Assembly (NCBI RefSeq): GCF_900111305.1
Contig: NZ_FOGS01000006.1
Coordinates: 176,932 to 240,931 of the forward strand
DNA from: Vreelandella subterranea
Lineage (GTDB): Bacteria; Pseudomonadota; Gammaproteobacteria; Pseudomonadales; Halomonadaceae
Length of the DNA stretch: 64,000 bases
Direction of reading: 5' to 3'
The notes beneath the pieces were generated by a model. The model saw nothing but the letters and a program-made list of their open reading frames with translations. It did no database searches and had not been told where the DNA came from. The position numbers were made by a program, and so were the translations under genes. Shown here piece by piece: positions 48,253 through 57,462 of the stretch (the stretch's first letter is position 1; every line of letters starts with the position of its first letter).

Positions 48253-48511
48253 CTCCCCAGAAATCTATACATATCGGGATGGATATGCAAAGGAAACGGC
48301 ATTTTTCTTTGCATGTGAAGCTGAAAATATATAAATCACGACAATATTTAGCGATTTACCATGGTTGCTTAGTCTGAAACATGTGAGAAAACTAAGACAT
48401 AGCGTCAGATGTAGAAGATACACTCGCAGCATCTCAGCAATAAAATCAAATGACTGTGACAAAAAATGACTGTGAAAAAAGGGCAACGCTATGTAGAGAA
48501 CGACAGAAATG
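48253..48511. other. AT-rich spacer without a supported gene
   Basis: Clearly lower GC than its flanks. A 107-codon minus-strand frame crosses it but runs through the tRNA terminator, shows no ribosome site and has an unusual Leu/Phe/Ser-rich composition, so I do not call it. Together with the fic remnant it looks like a degraded insertion beside tRNA genes. Confidence 0.5.
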
Positions 48512-48540
48512 AAAAAAGCCGCCCTGGAAGGCGGCTTTTT
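48512..48540 (-). terminator. Terminator of the tRNA-Phe-Gln-Thr operon
   Basis: AAAAAGCCGCC / GGCGGCTTTTT stem with a six-base loop, followed on the minus strand by TTTTTTC. 37 bases beyond the last tRNA. Confidence 0.88.
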
Positions 48541-48576
48541 AAGATTCTTTAACGTGCTTTTTAAAACCACTTTCAG

Positions 48577-48652
<76 letters not shown>

Positions 48653-48670
48653 TACACGTAATGTCAGCAA

Positions 48671-48745
48671 TGGCTGGGGTACCAGGATTCGAACCTGGGA
48701 ATGCCGATACCAAAAACCGGTGCCTTACCACTTGGCTATACCCCA
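48671..48745 (-). tRNA. tRNA-Gln (TTG)
   Basis: 75 nt with CCA; begins TGGGGTA as usual for bacterial tRNA-Gln with a weak first pair; anticodon TTG in loop TTTTGGT. Middle gene of the cluster. Confidence 0.95.
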
Positions 48746-48751
48746 GCAGTG

Positions 48752-48827
48752 TGGTGGCCAGAGACGGAATCGAACCGCCGACACGGGGATTTTCAATCCC
48801 CTGCTCTACCGACTGAGCTATCTGGCC
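48752..48827 (-). tRNA. tRNA-Phe (GAA)
   Basis: 76 nt with CCA; anticodon GAA flanked by GGGGA / TCCCC stem. First gene of the transcript; separated from tRNA-Gln by 6 bp. Confidence 0.95.
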
Positions 48828-48843
48828 GCTGCCAACGGTGCGT

Positions 48844-48872
48844 ATTAAACAAGAATCTCGGCTTTCCGTCAA
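48844..48872 (-). promoter_or_regulatory. Promoter of the tRNA operon
   Basis: On the minus strand TTGACG (48872-48867), 17-base spacer, TTTAAT (48849-48844), about 17 bases before tRNA-Phe. Good sigma-70 match. Confidence 0.75.
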
Positions 48873-48905
48873 CTCCTTTGTAAAACTTTCCGTTTTGTCG
48901 GCAAG

Positions 48906-49184
48906 TTACGTGGCTTGCGACGGTGGCACGTAGCCTTCGGCCTGGTCGGTTTCCTGATTGTCGAAAAAGCGATGCATCTGCTCCATCAGGTAGGCGCGTG
49001 CGTCGGGGTCTAGCATGTTGAGGTGTTTTTCATTGATCAAGCGCGTTTGCAAAGCCTGCCAGTCTTCCCAGGCCTGCTTGGAAACGGTTGCCTGGATTTC
49101 CTGGCCCTGCTTGCCCGGCAGGGGGGGAAACGGCAGGGCTTCCAGCTCTTGTTGATACTTGCGGCAAAATACGGTCTGCGGCAT
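48906..49184 (-). CDS. yggX: YggX family Fe(2+)-trafficking/oxidative-damage protein
   Basis: 92 aa. Small cytoplasmic protein that protects iron-sulfur proteins from oxidative damage. Starts MPQTVFCRKYQQELEALPFPP with the conserved Cys7, and contains WEDWQALQTRLINEKHLNM. Directly downstream of mutY, whose [4Fe-4S] cluster makes the pairing sensible; the order mutY-yggX is conserved in gammaproteobacteria. Confidence 0.95.
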   Translation of the reverse strand: MPQTVFCRKYQQELEALPFPPLPGKQGQEIQATVSKQAWEDWQALQTRLINEKHLNMLDPDARAYLMEQMHRFFDNQETDQAEGYVPPSQAT

Positions 49185-49218
49185 GGGGGTAGCTCCTAGG
49201 TCTGGCGGTTACTCAGGG

Positions 49219-50313
49219 TCACGCATGCCCTGGCGTCGACGTCAGTGTGAAAGGGGTGAGTTGATTGATCAGCGACTTTACGGGGGCGGCCAGGCCGAGC
49301 TCAGCGGGTTGGCTGGGATCGTACCAGACGCCTCCGTCGCGCACGCCCTTCAGCCTATCGCAACTGACTGGCTGCGGGGTAATCGCCAGGCGAAAATGGC
49401 TGAAGGTGTGCTGAAAACGGGCCAACGGCGGCAAATGCTCAGGCGCCAGCACATGGTCATCCAACCATGAGGCCAGTTGGCTTTGGCTGTCAAACTGCGG
49501 CAGGCTCCAAAGCCCACCCCAAAGCCCACTTGCCGGGCGTTGTTCAAGCCACACCCGCCCGTCAGGGTCGTACAACATCAACATGATGGTTTCCCGAGTG
49601 GGCAAGGGTTTCTTGGGCTTGGATTCGGGATAGCGCTTTGTCTCGCCTCGCGCGTAGGCCAGGCACACATCATTGAAAGGACAATGCCCGCAAAGCGGGG
49701 CGCTGCGTTTACATAGCGTGGCGCCAAAATCCATCATGGCCTGGGTGTAATCCGCCAAGCGCGAGTCGGGCGTGTAGTAGTCAGCGAGTGCCCACAACTT
49801 GCGCTCTATGGCAGGCTTACCCGGCCAGCCCGCTACCGCATGCAAGCGTGTCAGCGAACGCTTGACGTTGCCATCCAGAATAGCAGCACGCCGCCCGGTG
49901 CTCTGGGCGATAATCGCTCCCGCCGTCGAGCGGCCGATGCCGGGTAACGCCATGAGCGTCTCGACGCTGTCGGTGGGTAGCTCCCCATCGTGATCCTCAA
50001 GCGCCACTTGCGCGGCTTTATGCAGGTTACGCGCTCGGGCGTAATAACCAAGCCCGGTCCATAAGTGAAGGACTTCGTCCTGCGGGGCCTTGGCCAGCGC
50101 CTCCAACGTCGGAAAACGCGCCATAAAGCGCTCGAAATAGGCAATGACCGTGGCCACCTGGGTCTGTTGCAACATGATTTCCGAGACCCAGACACGGTAG
50201 GCACTTCTCGGCGACTGCCAGGGCAGATCATGGCGACCGTAGCGATCAAACCAGTCCAGCAAGCGCTGTTGAAACACCTCAGCGGCCAGCCGCGGCGCGG
50301 GCATGTCCGTCAT
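49219..50313 (-). CDS. mutY: A/G-specific adenine DNA glycosylase
   Basis: Removes adenine mispaired with 8-oxoguanine. 364 aa. Helix-hairpin-helix LMALPGIGRSTAGAI with catalytic Asp in LDGNVKRSLTRL, [4Fe-4S] ligands C-X6-C-X2-C-X5-C in CKRSAPLCGHCPFNDVC, and a C-terminal NUDIX-like domain recognising 8-oxoG. AAGGAG precedes the ATG. Upstream of yggX with a 34-bp gap. Confidence 0.97.
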   Translation of the reverse strand: MTDMPAPRLAAEVFQQRLLDWFDRYGRHDLPWQSPRSAYRVWVSEIMLQQTQVATVIAYFERFMARFPTLEALAKAPQDEVLHLWTGLGYYARARNLHKAAQVALEDHDGELPTDSVETLMALPGIGRSTAGAIIAQSTGRRAAILDGNVKRSLTRLHAVAGWPGKPAIERKLWALADYYTPDSRLADYTQAMMDFGATLCKRSAPLCGHCPFNDVCLAYARGETKRYPESKPKKPLPTRETIMLMLYDPDGRVWLEQRPASGLWGGLWSLPQFDSQSQLASWLDDHVLAPEHLPPLARFQHTFSHFRLAITPQPVSCDRLKGVRDGGVWYDPSQPAELGLAAPVKSLINQLTPFTLTSTPGHA

Positions 50314-50344
50314 GCAAACTCCTTAATCAAGCATTGCGCTGATA

Positions 50345-50380
50345 TAAAAAAACAGCGCCGATTCAACACCGGCGCTGTTC
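50345..50380 (-). terminator. Terminator after the asmA-like gene
   Basis: Stem AACAGCGCCG (50351-50360) / CGGCGCTGTT (50370-50379); on the minus strand followed by TTTTTTTATA. Separates the AsmA gene from mutY. Confidence 0.88.
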
Positions 50381-50393
50381 GGGCTGGTGGCAA

Positions 50394-52730
50394 CTAATCA
50401 AATAAACGCTGCAACCCCTCACGCAATGCATTGCCACTGCCCTCACCGAGACGCTCGTCAAGTGAATCAAGCGATTCACCCAGGCGCTCCTCAAGGGCTT
50501 TGCTTACCTGCCCGCCGGCCTCTTCCTGAATGAATTCGACAACAGCGCCCTGAAAGGCATCACGATCAAAACGGCACCACTCGCCCCGAGCGTCGCTGAT
50601 ATGGCCCTCGCAACGCAATGGCAACGGTAACGCTTCGAGACGAGGATTGACATCACACGCGGCATCGGCGGTATCCACGAGCCTGGCATTGGCCTGGGTA
50701 TCAAACCGTTGGCTGGTGAGGTCGTATTGACCCTCGCCCTTTACGTCGATCCCCGGCACGGTAATCAGCAAATCGTCGCTTCGCACCACGCCGTCTCGAA
50801 CCTGCAGCGTGGCGGCAAACTCTTCGAAGGCGGTATCGCTTGACCAGTCACGCTGGACTTCTTCGCCCTCCAACTGGGCCGCAAGCTCGCACATCTCTTG
50901 AGAGACATTGATGTCAAGAATGGCACCCTCCGTTAACCGGGCCTCCAGGTCGCCATTGAGGTGGCGCAGCAATGCCTCGCGTTGATTACCGCGCGAGGTG
51001 AGATCACCACTCATATTGAGTCGCCCCCTCAGAGGAGAGGCCTCTTCACCCTCGCTGAGCGTCTCGATAAGCGGCGCTACCTGAACATTCTGTATCGTGG
51101 GTGATAGCGCCCACTGCAGTTCCTCCGCTCTGGCGTCTATGCGCCCGTTGGCGGTCAACTCGCCTTCATAAAAGTCTGCTTCAAAATTGCTTAGCCGATG
51201 CAGGCCTTGATCGCCCTCCAACTGGAGGCGCGTATCGCTGAACGCCATACCCGCAAGCTCCAGCGACTCGATACTCAGGTTGCCATTTACGCTTGACGAC
51301 GCCAGCCATGCCTGAGGCAGAAGCTCAGCCGAGCCGTCGGCAACGGCGGCATTGATAACCCCCAGGCTCGCTTGCTGTTCGGTTTCTTGGCGCGGCAGAT
51401 AACGGTCCAGGTTGAGCGCGTCACCTTGCAGATCAAACTCGACACGCGACCCGTCCAGTCGCGACGCGATATTGCCAGTAAAGGTGCTATCGTCCACCAC
51501 CAACGACAGGCTGGGGAATGCTATTTTCTGCAGATCCCCCTCAATGGGGCTGGTCATGGCGACATCGCTGAACGCTGCTTCACTGGCCGTCTCAAGCGTC
51601 ACACCTGCCCGTGCCAACCATGGGCGCAGGGTGAATGGCGCGGCAGTCAGTTGCCCCTGATAGCGCGGCGCATCGCGCAACGCCGACACATTAAGATGAC
51701 CGCTTACACGCAGACTATCAGGCCCGGTCAGCTGCATGTCTTTTAACCGAGCGGTTTGCGCCTGCCAGTCCCCCTCCAGGCCAAACGCAAGTGCCAGCGT
51801 CAAACCTCCGTCCCAGTTTTCCGGATGGCGAAGCGTGGTTTCCAGCTTTCCATCGCGAATGCTCAGTTGCTGTTCAGCGAGCCGGACAGTGGCTTCGGCC
51901 GCTGATAGGTCCAGCTGTTGCGGTTCGCCTTCCGCCTCAAACCGTGTGCGCGTACTAAGCTGGGTATTTTCCAGCACGAACCTCTTCTCGGACAAGCCAA
52001 GCTGCATGCGGGTTTCCAGGCCGATATCGCTTGATAGATTGGGCGCCCGCTCCAATGCTTCAGCATCCAGATTATTGTGCTTGGTCAAGGTGAACATGGC
52101 TTTAAGCGGAAAGGCGCGAACGGGATTGACGTTACTGCCAGAGATACTCAGGTCCTGTACATGCCACAGCGCCTGGGACTGCTCATCCCGGAAACGAATA
52201 TTGGCATCGCTAATATTGACATTGGCAATACTCAGCACGACTTCCAGGTTGCCAGCATCCACGTTAGGCCCCGCACTCGCTGGCGCCAGCACGGTTTCCG
52301 CTTCTTCACTTTGCTCGACAAGCCTTTCCAGAAGCGGCTCCCAATTGCCCTCACCGTCGGCATCACGCCGCAGGTTGAGACGCACGCCGTTCAGGGTCAA
52401 GCCATCAACAGCAATTTCGCCACGTAACAAGGGGGCAAATGCGACGCTGACCTCGGCACGGTCAACAGACGCAAATGCCGTGTCTTCTTCGTTTTGGCTG
52501 GGCAGCCTTGCATTGGCTGTCTCTACGCTGACACCGATACGCGGATAAAACGACCAGTTAATCGGTCCGTCCAGGTCCAGGTTAAGTCCTGTTTGCTCTT
52601 CGAACACGGCGGTGAGGCGAGGCTTAAAATCTTCCGGGTCTAAAAATGTCGTGACGTACACAACAGCCGCGACGGCCACAATCGCCAAAATACCGATTGC
52701 AGCAAGTACAATACGTAATAACTGTCTCAT
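50394..52730 (-). CDS. AsmA-family protein
   Basis: 778 aa. Single N-terminal membrane helix (about 4-30, LLRIVLAAIGILAIVAVAAVVYV) and a long beta-rich periplasmic region of the AsmA/TamB kind, with the AsmA opening DPEDFKPRLTAVFEEQTGLNLDLDG and the C-terminal AsmA_2 pattern (GQYDLTSQRFDTQANARL). AsmA proteins are thought to carry phospholipids across the periplasm or affect outer-membrane assembly. The coiled C-terminus is Leu/Glu-rich. Followed by a strong terminator. Confidence 0.9.
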   Translation of the reverse strand: MRQLLRIVLAAIGILAIVAVAAVVYVTTFLDPEDFKPRLTAVFEEQTGLNLDLDGPINWSFYPRIGVSVETANARLPSQNEEDTAFASVDRAEVSVAFAPLLRGEIAVDGLTLNGVRLNLRRDADGEGNWEPLLERLVEQSEEAETVLAPASAGPNVDAGNLEVVLSIANVNISDANIRFRDEQSQALWHVQDLSISGSNVNPVRAFPLKAMFTLTKHNNLDAEALERAPNLSSDIGLETRMQLGLSEKRFVLENTQLSTRTRFEAEGEPQQLDLSAAEATVRLAEQQLSIRDGKLETTLRHPENWDGGLTLALAFGLEGDWQAQTARLKDMQLTGPDSLRVSGHLNVSALRDAPRYQGQLTAAPFTLRPWLARAGVTLETASEAAFSDVAMTSPIEGDLQKIAFPSLSLVVDDSTFTGNIASRLDGSRVEFDLQGDALNLDRYLPRQETEQQASLGVINAAVADGSAELLPQAWLASSSVNGNLSIESLELAGMAFSDTRLQLEGDQGLHRLSNFEADFYEGELTANGRIDARAEELQWALSPTIQNVQVAPLIETLSEGEEASPLRGRLNMSGDLTSRGNQREALLRHLNGDLEARLTEGAILDINVSQEMCELAAQLEGEEVQRDWSSDTAFEEFAATLQVRDGVVRSDDLLITVPGIDVKGEGQYDLTSQRFDTQANARLVDTADAACDVNPRLEALPLPLRCEGHISDARGEWCRFDRDAFQGAVVEFIQEEAGGQVSKALEERLGESLDSLDERLGEGSGNALREGLQRLFD

Positions 52731-52753
52731 GCCCTTTCCTTATTGGGTTGAAT

Positions 52754-53224
52754 TCAACGAGGGTCTAATTCAACGAAATCACTGGTCGCCGGGGTCTCTG
52801 AAGACGGCTTTTCAGTGTTTGCGACGGGCCGGTACCCCAGCTTTGACAACAAGACGCGGTCTGCCAACGGTAGCGACGACGTGGCGATGCGCAAGACACG
52901 CCCATCCTGCTTGGCTTTTTCACCGAGCAATGCCATCAAACGGGACCCCACGCCCCGGCGCCGGGTTGTCTTGCGAACACACAAGTCCGATAGCCACCAG
53001 GCGCCGTCTTGCGCCTGTTTGATCGCGACGGCCCCCAACAAACGGTCATTGAAATGGGCGCAGCCGAAAAAATGTTGTTGCAAATGCTGCTCGATAAAAG
53101 GCTCGACCGTTGGGCTGGGCATTCGATCCTTTGGCGCATCATAATAGATGCGCACCAAGTCAAGGCGCACTTGCTCATCGGCTTGCCATCGGGCCTTGTC
53201 GACGTAGTGCAGTGTCACCGGCAT
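52754..53224 (-). CDS. GNAT acetyltransferase, PanM (PanZ)-like
   Basis: 156 aa from ATG 53224 (AGAGGAA upstream). GNAT fold with the acetyl-CoA loop RRRGVGSRL near residue 93 and FNDRLLGAVAIKQ, DLCVRKTTRRRGVG, close to PanM, the acetyl-CoA-binding activator of aspartate decarboxylase PanD self-cleavage. The N-terminal RLDLVRIYYDAPKDR also fits PanM. I rate the PanM identity moderate; a generic N-acetyltransferase is the alternative. Neighbouring genes give no hint. Confidence 0.75.
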   Translation of the reverse strand: MPVTLHYVDKARWQADEQVRLDLVRIYYDAPKDRMPSPTVEPFIEQHLQQHFFGCAHFNDRLLGAVAIKQAQDGAWWLSDLCVRKTTRRRGVGSRLMALLGEKAKQDGRVLRIATSSLPLADRVLLSKLGYRPVANTEKPSSETPATSDFVELDPR

Positions 53225-53332
53225 GGAACATTCCTCTTCACCAACGCAGCAAGGCTGCTTTTTCTTCACAATGGAAGGCGGTTACCTTTTAAGCATTGTA
53301 GCGGATGGGGGCACCGATTCACTATAATGGCC

Positions 53333-53338
53333 GCTTTG
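53333..53338 (+). promoter_or_regulatory. Candidate -10 element before hisB
   Basis: TATAAT 85 bp upstream of hisB, without a clear -35 at the right distance. It is followed directly by a hairpin AGAAGGCT-TT-AGCCTTCT (53340-53357) at the start of the presumed leader. Confidence 0.4.
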
Positions 53339-53423
53339 CAGAAGGCTTTAGCCTTCTCGCTCGGTGGTATGTTCACTTGGGCCATCGGCTTTCTTCTAGA
53401 GTGCGCAACAGCGCAGGAGTTGC

Positions 53424-54020
53424 ATGATGTCAGCGCGAATCGCCACGGTAAGCCGTGACACCAACGAAACGCAGATCAGCGTCAGCGTCAACCTTGACGG
53501 CGAAGGCCGTCTGGCTGGCCAGTCCGGCGTACCGTTTCTCGATCACATGCTCGACCAGATAGCCCGGCATGGCATGATAGACCTCGACATCAATGCCCAG
53601 GGCGACCTGCACATCGATGACCATCACACCGTCGAGGACTTGGGCATCACGCTTGGCCAGGCATTTGCCGATGCCGTGGGCGACAAGCGCGGCATTTATC
53701 GTTACGGTCATGCTTATGTCCCGCTGGATGAAGCACTATCCCGTGTCGTGGTGGATTTCTCGGGCCGCCCCGGCCTGTATATGAATGCCGACTTTACACG
53801 CGACACCATCGGCCACTTTGAAACCCAACTGGTGGCCGAGTTTTTCCAGGGCTTCGTCAATCATGCGCGTGTTACGTTGCACATCGACAACCTGAAGGGC
53901 CTGAACGCTCACCACCAGGTCGAGACCATTTTCAAAGCCTTCGGCCGGGCACTGCGCATGGCGGTTAGCGAAGATCCGCGCATGGCGGGGCAAATGCCCT
54001 CGACCAAGGGAAGCTTATAA
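53424..54020 (+). CDS. hisB: Imidazoleglycerol-phosphate dehydratase
   Basis: Sixth step of histidine synthesis. 198 aa, monofunctional (no HisB-N phosphatase domain). Duplicated metal-binding motifs [17 protein letters not shown] with [11 protein letters not shown], and [26 protein letters not shown] precedes two adjacent ATG codons (53424, 53427); either may be used. First gene of hisB-hisH-hisA-hisF. Confidence 0.97.
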   Translation: MMSARIATVSRDTNETQISVSVNLDGEGRLAGQSGVPFLDHMLDQIARHGMIDLDINAQGDLHIDDHHTVEDLGITLGQAFADAVGDKRGIYRYGHAYVPLDEALSRVVVDFSGRPGLYMNADFTRDTIGHFETQLVAEFFQGFVNHARVTLHIDNLKGLNAHHQVETIFKAFGRALRMAVSEDPRMAGQMPSTKGSL

Positions 54021-54030
54021 GGAGCGCTTA

Positions 54031-54672
54031 ATGACCATCGCTGTCATCGACTATGGCATGGGTAATCTGCACTCGGTCGCCAAGGCACTCGAGCATGTTA
54101 CCCATGAAAACGTGGTCATTACCCGTGACCCACGACGCATCTTAGGGGCCACCCGGCTGGTGTTGCCCGGCCAGGGGGCAATCCGCGATTGCGTCGGCGA
54201 ACTGGAACGGACTGAACTGCGCGGATTGGTCGACGACATCCTCACCCGCCAGGCCAAGCCGCTTTTGGGTATCTGTGTGGGGCAGCAGATGCTGTTGGAG
54301 CGCAGTGACGAAAACGGCGGCGTTGACTGTCTGGGCTTTTTCCCTGGCAACGTGAAGCGTTTTCCCGCCACCATGCGCGACCAGCACGACCAGCGCTTGA
54401 AAGTACCGCATATGGGCTGGAACTTGTTACACCAGCGTCAGCCGCACCCGCTATGGGAAGGCATCGAACAGCATGAACATTTCTACTTTGTGCACAGCTA
54501 CTATGTGGAAGCGGCGGATGACGCTCACGTATTCGGTACAACGGATTATGGCAGTGTGAATGCCCATGTCGCCATCGGCCGCGACAGCACCTTTGCCGTG
54601 CAGTTTCATCCCGAGAAAAGTGCCCGCGCGGGTCTACGCCTGCTGGAAAACTTTGTCACCTGGACGCCCTGA
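54031..54672 (+). CDS. hisH: Imidazole glycerol phosphate synthase, glutaminase subunit
   Basis: Supplies ammonia from glutamine to HisF. 213 aa class I glutamine amidotransferase with oxyanion segment [11 protein letters not shown], nucleophile in [10 protein letters not shown] (near residue 81), and His-Glu in [14 protein letters not shown] lies upstream. Between hisB and hisA in the operon. Confidence 0.97.
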   Translation: MTIAVIDYGMGNLHSVAKALEHVTHENVVITRDPRRILGATRLVLPGQGAIRDCVGELERTELRGLVDDILTRQAKPLLGICVGQQMLLERSDENGGVDCLGFFPGNVKRFPATMRDQHDQRLKVPHMGWNLLHQRQPHPLWEGIEQHEHFYFVHSYYVEAADDAHVFGTTDYGSVNAHVAIGRDSTFAVQFHPEKSARAGLRLLENFVTWTP

Positions 54673-54683
54673 GAGGTTTGGTT

Positions 54684-55430
54684 ATGTTGGTAATTCCCGC
54701 GATTGATCTCAAAGACGGCCAGTGTGTCCGTTTGAAGCAAGGCCGAATGGACGACGCCACCTCCTATGGCGATGACCCCGTTGCCATGGCAGCCCGTTGG
54801 GTGGAAGCGGGCGCGCGCCGCCTGCACCTGGTGGATTTGAACGGTGCTTTCGAAGGCAAGCCGGTCAATGGCGACGCGGTGACAGCCATTGCCCGGGCGT
54901 ATCCGGACCTTCCCATTCAGATTGGCGGCGGCATCCGCTCGGCCGAGACCATCGAGCACTACCTCGAGGCAGGCGTTTCCTATGTCATTATCGGCACCAA
55001 AGCAGTGAAAGAGCCGGATTTCGTCACTGATATGTGCCGCGCTTTCCCGGGCCACATCATTGTCGGGCTCGACGCCAAGGAAGGCTTTGTGGCCACCGAC
55101 GGCTGGGCAGAGGTCTCCACGCTCAAGGCCACCGATCTGGCCAAACGCTTCGCCGACGACGGCGTATCGAGCATTGTTTACACCGACATCGCCCGTGACG
55201 GCATGATGCAAGGCGTCAATATCGAGGCGACCGCGGAACTTGCCCGTGAAGGCGGCCTGCCGGTCATCGCCTCGGGCGGAGTGACTAACCTTGACGATAT
55301 CAACGCCCTTTGCAAGGTCGCTGACTGCGGTATCCTGGGCGCCATCACCGGGCGTGCTATTTATGAAGGCAGCCTGGACCTTGCCGACGCCCAGCGCCTG
55401 AGCGATCAACTGACGGGAGGCCGTAAATGA
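54684..55430 (+). CDS. hisA: Phosphoribosylformimino-AICAR-P isomerase
   Basis: Isomerises ProFAR to PRFAR. 248-aa half-barrel-duplicated TIM barrel beginning [20 protein letters not shown] with catalytic Asp8-equivalent, and [22 protein letters not shown] 54684 is taken rather than the TTG six bases before. Overlaps hisF by four bases. Confidence 0.96.
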   Translation: MLVIPAIDLKDGQCVRLKQGRMDDATSYGDDPVAMAARWVEAGARRLHLVDLNGAFEGKPVNGDAVTAIARAYPDLPIQIGGGIRSAETIEHYLEAGVSYVIIGTKAVKEPDFVTDMCRAFPGHIIVGLDAKEGFVATDGWAEVSTLKATDLAKRFADDGVSSIVYTDIARDGMMQGVNIEATAELAREGGLPVIASGGVTNLDDINALCKVADCGILGAITGRAIYEGSLDLADAQRLSDQLTGGRK

Positions 55431-56200
55431 GTCTCGCCAAACGCATTATTCCCTGCCTGGATGTCGATGCCGGCAGGGTGGTCAAAGGCGTCAATTTCGT
55501 GGGTATCCGCGATGCCGGTGACCCGGTGGAAATCGCCAAGCGCTACAACCAGCAGGGCGCCGATGAGATCACCTTTCTGGACATCACCGCGAGCCATGAA
55601 GACCGCGCCACCACGGTTGATATGGTGGAGCGTATTGCGGGCGAGGTGTTCATTCCGCTTACCGTGGGCGGCGGTATCCGCAGTTGCGACGATATTCGCA
55701 CCATGCTGAATGCAGGCGCCGATAAAGTCTCCATCAACACGGCAGCGGTCACCAACCCCGATTTCGTCTTTGAGGCGGCTGAGCGCTTCGGCAGCCAATG
55801 CATTGTGGTGGCTATTGATGCCAAGAAGGTATCCGGCGAGGGTGAACCGCCACGCTGGGAGATTTTCACCCACGGCGGACGCCGCCCGACAGGGCTGGAT
55901 GCCATCGAGTGGGCAAAAAAGATGGTGGACCTCGGTGCAGGCGAGCTACTCCTCACCAGCATGGACCGCGACGGCACCAAGTCAGGCTTTGACCTGGGGG
56001 TGACCCACGCGATCTCAGAAGCGGTCAGCGTGCCGGTGATTGCTTCGGGGGGAGTGGGCAATCTGGACCATCTCGTCGACGGGGTACTGGAAGGCGGTGC
56101 TGACGCCGTCTTGGCCGCCAGCATCTTCCACTTTGGTGAGTACACCATTCCTGAAGCGAAGCGTTACATGGCCGAACGCGGTATCGACATGCGGCTTTAA
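55427..56200 (+). CDS. hisF: Imidazole glycerol phosphate synthase, cyclase subunit
   Basis: Forms imidazole glycerol phosphate and AICAR from PRFAR and ammonia. 257-aa TIM barrel: [69 protein letters not shown]. Last of hisBHAF; hisI, hisE and hisG are not in the window, while hisC is at 62.4 kb. Confidence 0.97.
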   Translation: MSLAKRIIPCLDVDAGRVVKGVNFVGIRDAGDPVEIAKRYNQQGADEITFLDITASHEDRATTVDMVERIAGEVFIPLTVGGGIRSCDDIRTMLNAGADKVSINTAAVTNPDFVFEAAERFGSQCIVVAIDAKKVSGEGEPPRWEIFTHGGRRPTGLDAIEWAKKMVDLGAGELLLTSMDRDGTKSGFDLGVTHAISEAVSVPVIASGGVGNLDHLVDGVLEGGADAVLAASIFHFGEYTIPEAKRYMAERGIDMRL

Positions 56201-56227
56201 ATGCTCGTTATCGGTCAGGAGCTTCGA

Positions 56228-56734
56228 ATGTTTCGTTCACATCCATGGATAGGATGCCTAGTGGGCCTGCTGTTTAGCCTGCCTGCTACGGCTTACTCGC
56301 TACCCGACTGGGCACCGGCGCTGGAGAGGGATCATACCCTGGTGCAAACCAGCCTTTATACCCGCCATTTCAGCCCCGACCCAGAACATACCAATCAGCA
56401 AGATCTGATCAGCATTGAACTGCATAATCCGAATCGCTGGTTGGCGGGCACGGCCTGGTTCAAAAACTCCTTTGATCAACCCACTTGGTACTTTTATGCA
56501 GGGCGTGAATTTCCTTTGTGGCAAACCGACCAGGGTTTGAGCGTGCGCGCTAAACTGACCGGTGGTCTCCTGCGCGGCTACAAGGGTGAGTATCGCGATA
56601 ACATTCCGCTCAATCACCTGGGGATCGCCCCTGCAGCACTGCCAAGCATCGGGGTACAGTGGGGCAAGTTTGAATCTGACCTGATTGTGTTTGGTACCGC
56701 CGGCATGATGATAACCGCTGGCGTGCGCCTTTAA
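56228..56734 (+). CDS. Exported outer-membrane beta-barrel-like protein of unknown function
   Basis: 168 aa from ATG 56228 (AGGAG upstream), signal peptide to about residue 23 (LLFSLPATAYS). Alternating hydrophobic strands rich in Trp, Tyr and Gly suggest a small outer-membrane barrel reminiscent of PagP/PagL (ELHNPNRWLAGTAWFKNSF, TWYFYAGREFPLW, LTGGLLRGYKGEYRD). Similar proteins exist in pseudomonads, to my recollection without a proven role. Ends 3 bp from convergent yjaG. Confidence 0.65.
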   Translation: MFRSHPWIGCLVGLLFSLPATAYSLPDWAPALERDHTLVQTSLYTRHFSPDPEHTNQQDLISIELHNPNRWLAGTAWFKNSFDQPTWYFYAGREFPLWQTDQGLSVRAKLTGGLLRGYKGEYRDNIPLNHLGIAPAALPSIGVQWGKFESDLIVFGTAGMMITAGVRL

Positions 56735-56737
56735 CCG

Positions 56738-57343
56738 CTATTCCTCAGCCCCGTCCAGCGATAAGCCTAGGTTACTGACGCCGCCATTACGGCCAAGCTG
56801 GCGAATGCCTTTCAGGGCATCTTTGGTCAGCGGCTGCGATACTTCTTCTAGAACAGCGTCCTGGAAGTTGTTTTCGTCTTCCGTCAACGGATGGTCACGG
56901 ATGAGCAGCGCCAGCGCGTTGGCGTCTTCTTCGCCTTCGGTCAGCTCGATAAAGGCGCGTACCCCGGCACGGGAAGTGCGGCTGACATCCAGCACGGCTT
57001 CCGGCGACTCGCCCTGCAACGTATCCAGCAATGCCGATATCGACACGACCGCATCCAGGGCCCGACGCGCGCCAAAGCTTTCGTCGCCTTCGGGCGGCTC
57101 GCATTCGGCCAGTTTTTCTGCCTGGCGGGCAAAATCGATACTCGCGCCGGGCACGCTGAGGCGCTCCCAGACCAGGCTGAGCACCGCCCGCAGCGTATGC
57201 CCGTCGCCATGCCCGGTGGTCTGTTCATAAAGCGCATAGTTGGGCAGGAGTCGCTCGCAGAGTGCGGCCATGAACGCTTGCTGAGCGGCTAGCGGCAACT
57301 GCTGTAGCCGTTGATAGAACCCCGGGGGATTGGTGGACGCCAT
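56738..57343 (-). CDS. yjaG: YjaG family (DUF416) protein
   Basis: 201 aa, cytoplasmic, helical. Matches E. coli YjaG along its length: FMAALCERLLPNYALYEQTTGHGDG, LVWERLSVPGASIDF, EAVLDVSRTSRAGV. The function of DUF416 is not established to my knowledge. Convergent with the small barrel gene and divergent from the glutamine-amidotransferase-like gene. Confidence 0.88.
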   Translation of the reverse strand: MASTNPPGFYQRLQQLPLAAQQAFMAALCERLLPNYALYEQTTGHGDGHTLRAVLSLVWERLSVPGASIDFARQAEKLAECEPPEGDESFGARRALDAVVSISALLDTLQGESPEAVLDVSRTSRAGVRAFIELTEGEEDANALALLIRDHPLTEDENNFQDAVLEEVSQPLTKDALKGIRQLGRNGGVSNLGLSLDGAEE

Positions 57344-57462
57344 ACGCTATTCCTGGATTGAGTGACTCAAGTTATTGGTGAACGTCGGACAATACGTTAT
57401 CGTCGCCATCGTGTCGGCAGCCTCTATTGGCAAATTGCCGCAAGGCCGGCGAGGAGATTACC

